NCBI GenBank assembly: GCA_025059435.1
Contig: JANXDK010000025.1
Location: 1-7,196, forward strand
Source of the DNA: Thermoproteota archaeon
GTDB lineage: Archaea > Thermoproteota > EX4484-205 > JAAOZP01
Reading direction: 5' to 3'
DNA length: 7,196 nucleotides
Shown: in pieces, positions 1 through 4,785 of the stretch
Position numbering within the stretch: position 1 is the first letter of the stretch
How the letters are laid out: each line of letters opens with the position of its first letter
Translations under genes and position numbers: made by a program
The notes under the pieces: generated by a model
What the model saw: the letters and a program-made list of their open reading frames with translations, nothing else
Told to the model about the DNA's origin: nothing
The model's database searches: none

Positions 1-2
1 AG

Positions 3-1349
3 GAATTTTCTTCGGAGAGATTAGACCGTTTTATAGCTGGTAAACTCGGCTTCGGCACCAAGATTATGAACGAGATTTGTTCTAGAACGGGCTTGGCTCC
101 AACTCTAATGGTTGATGGAAAAATACAGGTCTTAATTGAGGCTGCAAAAATGCTCATTAGAGAAGCTGAGGAAAACGCTAGCCCAAGGCTTTACTACTCA
201 AATGGCTCTCCGATAGATGTTTCAGGCATATTCCTAACTTCAATGAAGGAATTAGAACAGAAGGTTTTCACAAGCATTTCGGAAGCGATTGATGAGTACT
301 ATGCTACTGTAGGGTTTGAAGCAAAATGTGGGTATAAGGCCTCTAGGGAATTAGATAGTTTGCTTAAAGCTAAGGAGAAAATGGTTTTACAGGCAGACAT
401 GCTTAAACTCAAGGCAAAAATACTCATGGATAACCTCTACTTTTTCCAAACTGTCTTGGAAAATTTAAGAAGCGGTAAAGAGGCTCCTGAAGGGGTCAAG
501 GTTATTGAAAAAGATTATGTTAAGAGAAGGGTTAGAATATTGTTTAACGACATCGAATACATGTTAGATTTGGATTCCTCCGCCGCTTCTAATGCCTCGA
601 AAATGTTTGAAGAATCCAAGAAAATAGAGAGGCATATCTCTGAAGTCGATGCGAAAATAACTGCATTGAGAGAAAAAACCACTTGCCTAAGCAAGATGGT
701 TCCTAAGAAGGTTGAAGAGAAGAAGTGGTATGAGAAATTTCGTTGGAATATTTCTGTAAATGGAAACCTTATTCTAGCCGGTAAGGACGCTGGAACCAAC
801 GAGCTTCTCGTTAAGAAATACGTTGGTGAAAACAACATTGTCTTACATGCAGACTTTACGGGTGCTCCATTTGTAACTATTTATGGTGTTGAGAACCCTT
901 CAGAGGAGGAACTTGAAGAAGCCGCATTAATGGCTGCTTGTTACACAACTAAAGCATGGGAAAGTAAATATGCTTCTCTCGACGTATACTGGGTTAGGGG
1001 AAACCAGCTTAGCAAGAAAGCACCGTCTGGCCAGTATCTGCCTAAGGGCGCATTTATGGTATACGGTGAGAAAAACTTCATTAGAAATGTGGAAATGAAA
1101 CTGTGGATCGGTATTACGGAGAATAATGAGATTGTTTACGGATGCTTTGAGAAAGTGAAATCGAAATGCGTCAGATATGCTTACATAATCCCTGGAAACA
1201 AGGATAAGGACGTGGAAACATCTAGGATAGTTGATAAGTTTCTTAAGAATAAGACTATGCATCGCAGGGAAGTCGCTAGACTACGGGAACTAATTAGAAA
1301 CACGATCCCAGGTAAACATTGCGAAATTCATCAAGTTTCTTCAGAATGA
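3..1349 (+). CDS. rqcH: RqcH/NEMF-family ribosome quality control protein, 5' end outside window
   Basis: This is the C-terminal part (about 448 residues) of an archaeal RqcH (NFACT, Rqc2/NEMF, formerly 'fibronectin-binding protein A-like'). The family binds 60S/50S subunits carrying a stalled peptidyl-tRNA and, in bacteria and probably archaea, directs alanine tailing. The frame is open back to base 3 with no stop, and the segment before the ATG at 66 (LGFGTKIMNEIC) already matches the family's helix-hairpin-helix region, so that ATG is internal and about 200 N-terminal residues lie off the window. Counting from that Met: coiled-coil helices at about 92-135 and 180-212, with the typical LDLD..A..NA linker at 167-177; then the NFACT-R (DUF814) domain from W221 (WYEKFRW), with GKDAGTNELLVKKY, HADFTGAPF at 261-269 and YWVRGNQLSKKAPSGQYLPKGAF at 308-330 (key residues Y308, W309, K318, G322, G328, F330). 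The catalytic-type DR motif of NFACT-N is not visible. A T5 run follows the stop. Identification is firm; the tailing role is family knowledge. Confidence 0.93.
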   Translation, partial: EFSSERLDRFIAGKLGFGTKIMNEICSRTGLAPTLMVDGKIQVLIEAAKMLIREAEENASPRLYYSNGSPIDVSGIFLTSMKELEQKVFTSISEAIDEYYATVGFEAKCGYKASRELDSLLKAKEKMVLQADMLKLKAKILMDNLYFFQTVLENLRSGKEAPEGVKVIEKDYVKRRVRILFNDIEYMLDLDSSAASNASKMFEESKKIERHISEVDAKITALREKTTCLSKMVPKKVEEKKWYEKFRWNISVNGNLILAGKDAGTNELLVKKYVGENNIVLHADFTGAPFVTIYGVENPSEEELEEAALMAACYTTKAWESKYASLDVYWVRGNQLSKKAPSGQYLPKGAFMVYGEKNFIRNVEMKLWIGITENNEIVYGCFEKVKSKCVRYAYIIPGNKDKDVETSRIVDKFLKNKTMHRREVARLRELIRNTIPGKHCEIHQVSSE

Positions 1350-1354
1350 AAATG

Positions 1355-1359
1355 TTTTT
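1355..1359 (+). terminator. Oligo-T run after rqcH
   Basis: TGTTTTTCTT lies 5 bases after the rqcH stop. Short U tracts are the usual archaeal termination signal, and a new TATA box follows at 1393, so a transcript end here is plausible. No hairpin precedes it. Confidence 0.4.
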
Positions 1360-1392
1360 CTTGAAATACTTTGGTTAAAAAGATGAGTAATA

Positions 1393-1400
1393 CTTAAAAA
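1393..1400 (+). promoter_or_regulatory. TATA box of the aminotransferase-trmI transcript
   Basis: The box CTTAAAAA is centred about 27 bases before the TTG at 1424. Archaeal transcription starts some 25-27 bases from the box centre, so the mRNA should begin on or within a base or two of the start codon: a leaderless transcript. No Shine-Dalgarno is present, which agrees. Confidence 0.6.
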
Positions 1401-1423
1401 TACTTTTTCCATAGGCTCCCGGG

Positions 1424-2557
1424 TTGAAACATGCTTCCAGAATTAACAGGCTAATCGAGCCTCCACATAGGAAAATACTGAAAGAAGCAAGGGCTAGGAG
1501 AAGCGTCATAATGAACCTTAGCGTCGGCGATATTTTCATAGATCCGCATCCGTTGATAAAAGAAACGCTAAGAAAAACCTGTGATAAAACTGATATAACA
1601 TATCCTCCAGTAGAAGGTTTGAGCGAACTTAGGAGTAGCATTGCTGAATACTTGAGGAATAGCCGTGGTATAGAGTCCAGTAGTGAAAACGTTCTAATCA
1701 CCGCAGGGGCCTCTGAAGCATTCTTAATAGCCTTAATGACCGTTTTAGATTCTGGAGATAGGATAATCCTGCCTGATCCGACATATCCTCAGCATTTTCT
1801 GGCTGCAAACCTCTTCGACAATGTAAGGATCAGCTATTATAGTCAAGAAAAGAGCGTCAGCGACCAAGTTCCTAAAGAACGTAGCATTGTGCTTTTATGC
1901 TCACCAAACAATCCCACTGGTAGCGTTATTCCTAATAAAGACATGGAGAAGCTCGTCGAATATGCTAGGGAAACAGGATCTGTAATAATCTCGGACGAGA
2001 CCTATTTTGAAATATTCTTCAACGGTAACAAGCCCGTGAGCCCGGGAAGTTTTGATAACAAGCTTGAGAACACAATGATAATAGGAAGTTTCTCCAAAAA
2101 CATGGGTGTAACGGGTCTTAGAGTAGGCTTCTTAGCTTCAGAGCATAGCATCATATCAAAGGCTTCTACAGTAAGATATGCTACTTCGCTGACTTCTAAC
2201 TCAGTAGGTCAATATTTGATTCTGAAGACGCTTCCATTTATTGATGAAATATCAAGCTATGTGAGGATGACCATTGAAAAGCGGCTGAGAACCTTCATGA
2301 ATGGTTTTAAGAGAAGCGATCTATTAAAAATATACGTACCCCAAGGCTCTTTATACATATTTCCAGAAATACCGTTTCCATCATTCGAGTTCTGCCTAGA
2401 ATTAGCTAGGGAAACTGGAGTGGTCTTAGCCCCGGGCCAGGGATTCGGTCCTTCTGGTGAGGGACATGTGAGAATAAGCTTTGGAGCGAGGGAAGAAGAT
2501 ATAAGAAATTCAATACCGTTGTTAAACGAATTTGAACCAAGGCTTGGACGTGTTTAA
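1424..2557 (+). CDS. Class I/II PLP-dependent aminotransferase
   Basis: A 377-residue fold-type I aminotransferase (aspartate aminotransferase superfamily). All main PLP residues are visible: Y121 in the PTYP segment (stacks on the cofactor), N163 in SPNNPTG, D191 and Y194 in SDETYFE (hold the pyridine N and O3'), the Schiff-base lysine K225 in GSFSKNMG, R233 in GLRVGF (phosphate), and R350 in HVRISF (substrate carboxylate). Length is normal for the family. The TTG at 1424 is preferred: the next in-frame Met (residue 30) would remove the N-terminal arm and first helix, an in-frame TAG lies at 1412, and a TATA box is correctly spaced for a leaderless start. The 3' end overlaps trmI, so the two are probably co-transcribed. 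The amino-acid substrate cannot be read from sequence; alpha-amino acid to 2-oxoglutarate transfer is the general expectation. The link to tRNA methylation is probably only genomic. Confidence 0.93.
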   Translation: MKHASRINRLIEPPHRKILKEARARRSVIMNLSVGDIFIDPHPLIKETLRKTCDKTDITYPPVEGLSELRSSIAEYLRNSRGIESSSENVLITAGASEAFLIALMTVLDSGDRIILPDPTYPQHFLAANLFDNVRISYYSQEKSVSDQVPKERSIVLLCSPNNPTGSVIPNKDMEKLVEYARETGSVIISDETYFEIFFNGNKPVSPGSFDNKLENTMIIGSFSKNMGVTGLRVGFLASEHSIISKASTVRYATSLTSNSVGQYLILKTLPFIDEISSYVRMTIEKRLRTFMNGFKRSDLLKIYVPQGSLYIFPEIPFPSFEFCLELARETGVVLAPGQGFGPSGEGHVRISFGAREEDIRNSIPLLNEFEPRLGRV

Positions 2558-3320
2558 AGAAGGTGATGACGTTCTCCTCGTATCCTCGAGGGGGAAGAGA
2601 CGCATTGTAAAAATACAAGGTGAAAGAATTCATACGCACAAGGGCTACCTTGTTACGAGTGACATAATCGGCAAAAACCCTGGGATAATCGTTAGGACGC
2701 ATGTCGGAGAGGAAATGCTTGCCTTAAGGCCTTCCATAGCGGACTATATCCCTAAGCTTACCAGGAGAACTCAAGTAATATACCCTAAGGATATTGGATA
2801 CGTGGTTTTGAGCTTAGGGGTATCCTCGGGTTCTATGGTTCTAGAGGCCGGCACCGGGAGCGGTGCAGCTACTATGGTGATTGCGAGTCTTGTAAAGCCT
2901 AATGGAAGAGTCTTTTCCTGCGATATAAACGAGGAATCCATAGAAATCGCTCGTAGAAATCTTGAAAGAGTTGGACTAACGAACTATGTCGAGTTGATAC
3001 ATGGTGACATTAAGAGTATTGATTTCAAAGTTTTATTTGATGCAGCGATAATAGATATTCCCGATCCCTGGAATACGCTGAGAAAAATAGTGGGATTCTT
3101 GAAAACCTCTGCTAGAATATGTATAGTAGTACCGACTATGAACCAACTTGAAAAAGTTTACCGTGCAATGTTGGAGGCGAATATTGCTCACTTGGAGACT
3201 GTGGAAATAATGCTCCGGAGAATAAGGCCTTTCGAAGGTAGAGTGAGGCCTGAGTCTATCATGATTGGACACACAGCATACCTTATGATCGGAGCAAAGA
3301 TAATCAGGGAAAACATTTAA
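2550..3320 (+). CDS. trmI: tRNA (adenine-N1)-methyltransferase TrmI (positions 57/58)
   Basis: A SAM-dependent Rossmann methyltransferase that resembles the archaeal TrmI family, which makes m1A at tRNA position 58 (and 57 in some archaea) in the T loop as a homotetramer. Numbered from the GTG at 2550 (256 residues): an N-terminal small beta domain (VFKEGDDVLLVSSRGKR) matching the start of Pyrococcus TrmI as I remember it; a PKD segment before the Rossmann fold; motif I E99-AGTGSG; acidic ribose-binding D125 in CDINEES; D153 in HGDI; the active-site DIPDP at 169-173; and the C-terminal RPESIMIGHTAY with R233 and P234. In-frame TTG codons at 2532 and 2544 would add six or two residues; GTG 2550 fits homologues best and gives an 8-base overlap with the aminotransferase. 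No Shine-Dalgarno stands at a good distance from any of these starts, so translational coupling is likely. m1A58 is linked to tRNA stability at high temperature. Confidence 0.93.
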   Translation: MFKEGDDVLLVSSRGKRRIVKIQGERIHTHKGYLVTSDIIGKNPGIIVRTHVGEEMLALRPSIADYIPKLTRRTQVIYPKDIGYVVLSLGVSSGSMVLEAGTGSGAATMVIASLVKPNGRVFSCDINEESIEIARRNLERVGLTNYVELIHGDIKSIDFKVLFDAAIIDIPDPWNTLRKIVGFLKTSARICIVVPTMNQLEKVYRAMLEANIAHLETVEIMLRRIRPFEGRVRPESIMIGHTAYLMIGAKIIRENI

Positions 3321-3323
3321 AAA
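3316..3323 (+). promoter_or_regulatory. TATA box overlapping the trmI stop codon
   Basis: TTTAAAAA, preceded by a purine-rich BRE-like stretch (GGGAAAACA), covers the trmI TAA at 3318-3320. Its centre is about 28 bases before the TTG at 3348, predicting a leaderless or nearly leaderless mRNA for the membrane-protein gene. Confidence 0.6.
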
Positions 3324-3347
3324 AAGGTTTTACGGTAGGCATTTGAC

Positions 3348-3950
3348 TTGCAGAAAAGAGAACTAATATATTCAGTTGGGAATCTCTTGACTCTCATAGG
3401 CATTATAATACTAGTTGTCTTCACGCTCTTGCCTCTGGCGATGGGTGTTTCAGGATTATTAAGAACGGGGATTAACATTTTAAGCTCAATCCTCTTATTG
3501 ACGGGGTCAGGTATACCAATAATATTAAGGGAGATTGAGATTAGTCAAAGGCTTAGAAGCATGGGTGTCAGGTTTTTCACTACCAGCTTCATAATATCGA
3601 TAATCATGGTATTACAAATGCTTACGCGAGGATGGGCTTCTACTGTACCAACCTCAGCATCAATACTTCTATCATTTCTAGGGATTGTTGCTTACATTCT
3701 TTCAGCTAAGGGAGGCAAGCTTAACCCTCCACCTTTTAAAGAGGTAATCTTAATCACATCTGTAATAATAATCTTCATAACCCCCATGTTACAACTCTCT
3801 CTTACTAGACTTGGTGTCGGTTCCGATGCTTCTCGCACGATATCCATAGGCTTGCTTATAGCTTTTGCAGCAACAATATACCTCTCTATTAAATTCCCAT
3901 TCAGAAGAATGAAGACCCATGATATGGAAAGAGAGGGTAACAAAACATAA
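3348..3950 (+). CDS. Six-pass integral membrane protein, function unknown
   Basis: A 200-residue very hydrophobic protein I do not recognise. Six likely membrane helices can be seen at about residues 10-33, 42-61, 76-93, 101-119, 131-151 and 163-183. Short polar links contain charges (REIEISQRLR at 61-70, a GGKLNPPPFKE link at 121-131), and the tail is highly charged and basic/acidic mixed (about 184-200). There is no obvious signal peptidase site, catalytic motif or metal ligand cluster. It starts at TTG 3348, 27 bases after the trmI stop; no alternative start lies upstream, and the TATA box at 3316 supports its own transcription. Real coding is supported by consistent hydrophobic periodicity, base use like the neighbours, and a stop just before the next promoter. 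It could be a lineage-specific membrane protein; nothing here ties it to a transport substrate. Confidence 0.8.
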   Translation: MQKRELIYSVGNLLTLIGIIILVVFTLLPLAMGVSGLLRTGINILSSILLLTGSGIPIILREIEISQRLRSMGVRFFTTSFIISIIMVLQMLTRGWASTVPTSASILLSFLGIVAYILSAKGGKLNPPPFKEVILITSVIIIFITPMLQLSLTRLGVGSDASRTISIGLLIAFAATIYLSIKFPFRRMKTHDMEREGNKT

Positions 3951-3953
3951 ATC

Positions 3954-3961
3954 CTTAATAC
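3954..3961 (+). promoter_or_regulatory. TATA box of the structured RNA
   Basis: CTTAATAC lies just after the membrane-protein stop. Adding 25-27 bases from its centre puts transcription start at about 3983, exactly where the GC-rich stretch and the 5' strand of the closing helix begin (TGGG at 3984). The match of box position and RNA end is independent support for a transcript here. Confidence 0.55.
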
Positions 3962-3982
3962 TTCCCAAAACATTTTTCTCAA

Positions 3983-4190
3983 GTGGGTAGACCAGGCTCC
4001 TACTGGGGTAAAACTCGGTAGGCCTCAACACTCTGGGGAGGGGACAAGCCGCCTCAACCACGGGGATTGGGCTTGAAACCCGTGGGGAGGTTGAAGCACC
4101 CTCCCAAGAGTGTTGCGGAGTAAAAGCACTTTCCCCAGGCTTGTTGAAAAGCGGATTGGGGAGGGTGAACCTACTAGCCTGGGCCCAAAA
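3983..4190 (+). ncRNA. Structured non-coding RNA of unknown class
   Basis: By direct count, bases 3981-4190 are 57% G+C (120 of 210), while neighbouring intergenic DNA is far AT-richer; in AT-rich thermophile genomes such islands usually mark structured RNA. Pairings read by eye: closing helix 3984-3987/4183-4186 plus 3992-3998/4174-4182 region (CCAGGCT with AGCCTGG, 7 bp); hairpin A 3999-4007/4014-4022 (9 bp with two G-U, loop GTAAAA); long arm B with CAACACTCT 4026-4034/4107-4115 (9 bp), GGGAGGG 4036-4042/4099-4105 (7 bp), an internal loop, then CCTC 4052-4055/4087-4090 and CCACGGG 4058-4064/4079-4085 (7 bp); hairpin C 4127-4137/4157-4167 (11 bp, two G-U) with an inner 4-bp stem 4139-4142/4149-4152. 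Linkers CGGAGTAAAAG (4116-4126) and AACCTACT (4168-4175) are single-stranded candidates. I find no SRP, RNase P, tRNA, 5S or guide-RNA signature. It may instead be a long 5' leader of the gene at 4251. Confidence 0.75.
4034..4164 (+). repeat. TGGGGAGG repeated three times inside the RNA
   Basis: The 8-mer TGGGGAGG occurs at 4034-4041, 4083-4090 and 4157-4164. Related repeats are GCCTCAAC at 4022-4029 and 4051-4058, CCTACT at 3999-4004 and 4170-4175, and AAGCAC followed by a C/T-rich run at 4094 and 4124. They suggest internal duplication or repeated binding sites and permit alternative pairing. Confidence 0.6.
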
Positions 4191-4196
4191 AGCTCC

Positions 4197-4216
4197 TCAG
4201 AAAATCTGAAATTTTT
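4197..4216 (+). terminator. Short hairpin plus T5 after the structured RNA
   Basis: TCAGA and TCTGA (4197-4201/4205-4209, 3-base loop) are followed two bases on by TTTTT at 4212-4216. This could end the RNA. The T run is shared with a TATA-like element for the next gene. The 5-bp stem is weak, and archaea generally rely on the U tract alone. Confidence 0.4.
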
Positions 4217-4220
4217 AAAA
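4212..4220 (+). promoter_or_regulatory. BRE/TATA element of the small membrane-protein gene
   Basis: GAAA followed by TTTTTAAAA gives a good archaeal BRE-TATA pattern. Its centre is about 35 bases before the ATG at 4251, so transcription would start near 4242 with a leader of roughly 9 bases. It argues for the ATG at 4251 over 4230 and against any start inside the RNA. Confidence 0.5.
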
Positions 4221-4250
4221 GCATCATCCATGGGGGTATTTGGTTTAAAA

Positions 4251-4652
4251 ATGGATATTTTGTTCATCGCAATTATACTTATCTGTGTGATTTTTGCAAT
4301 GGGAATTGTCCTATACATTATATCAATATACAACAATATTGCGTTTAGTACCATAAGAGTTCAACTGGGTTTCCTAATAGTTTTAGCTATTATCTCTGTT
4401 TCTCTCGCATGGCTGGCAAAGGTTAAGGTTGTCAACCCCTTGCGGCGAAAGGAGCTTCCAAAACACATTAGAGCTTGGTACCTCGCATTATCCATACTGG
4501 GCTTATTCTTCGGAATGATGATAGGCCTAGTCGTCATGGGTTATGCTGAAGAAAAGATTAAACTACTCTTAAGACATATTTCCCAATCTGATTTTCCAAG
4601 CACTTTAACAACTATTAATCAATTGAAACAAAGCTACATGTTTTTATTATAA
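4251..4652 (+). CDS. Small three-pass membrane protein, function unknown
   Basis: A 133-residue protein that I do not recognise. Three membrane helices are evident: about residues 3-26, 37-57 and 75-98, separated by a short loop and by a basic link (KVKVVNPLRRKELPKHIR, 57-74) that by the positive-inside rule would face the cytoplasm; the C-terminal 35 residues are polar. The frame stays open upstream to an ATG at 4110, but bases 4110-4190 are the structured RNA, the peptide there has no hydrophobic character, and base composition changes abruptly, so the true start is ATG 4251 (an ATG at 4230 is the alternative, but sits too close to the TATA-like box at 4212-4220). It follows the RNA and precedes an EndoQ-family gene by 133 bases. 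No enzyme motif is seen. If the RNA is a cis-acting leader, this is the gene it would control. Confidence 0.72.
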   Translation: MDILFIAIILICVIFAMGIVLYIISIYNNIAFSTIRVQLGFLIVLAIISVSLAWLAKVKVVNPLRRKELPKHIRAWYLALSILGLFFGMMIGLVVMGYAEEKIKLLLRHISQSDFPSTLTTINQLKQSYMFLL

Positions 4653-4785
4653 AATCCGTCAAAAGTAAAATCATGACAAGCCTAAAACAACCTAAAAGCC
4701 CTGAGTATGCAACAGAATGGCATTCTTACTGCCAGTGTTTTCACCATAGTCTTTTATCATAATATTGGGTTTTTACAATATCTGA
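4653..4785. other. AT-rich intergenic region
   Basis: This 133-base gap holds a possible TATA box near 4752 and a 29-codon ATG reading frame (4673-4762) that I do not consider real. No hairpin of note and no tRNA are seen. Confidence 0.5.
4752..4759 (+). promoter_or_regulatory. Possible TATA box of the EndoQ-family gene
   Basis: TTTTATCA is centred about 30 bases before TTG 4786 and 33 before GTG 4789, a spacing close to leaderless initiation. No Shine-Dalgarno is visible. The match to a consensus box is only fair. Confidence 0.4.

Noticed and set aside
66..68. ATG at 66 as the start of the RqcH gene
   Set aside because: Family-conserved sequence is encoded upstream in the same open frame, so the gene begins outside the window.
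4026..4115. Box H/ACA guide RNA hairpin
   Set aside because: Arm B has a two-sided internal loop that could resemble a pseudouridylation pocket and a GA-rich apical loop, but no ANA box follows the lower stem (CGGAGT comes next).
3983..4190. RNase P RNA or SRP (7S) RNA identity for the GC island
   Set aside because: Neither the RNase P core sequences nor the SRP helix-8 signature are present, and the length (about 205) is short for SRP RNA. The weak likeness of CGGAGTAAAAG to the RNase P CR-I segment is in the wrong structural place.
3692..4354. Long minus-strand open frames around the RNA and membrane genes
   Set aside because: They are antisense shadows of hydrophobic genes and of the RNA stems, with no promoter, start signal or recognisable protein features.
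4673..4735. Box C/D sRNA candidate (CTGA near 4700)
   Set aside because: No acceptable C box (RTGATGA) upstream and no C'/D' pair at correct spacing.
4673..4762. 29-codon reading frame with Cys/His-rich end
   Set aside because: Very short, no ribosome-binding site, overlaps the probable EndoQ promoter, and expected by chance in AT-rich intergenic DNA.
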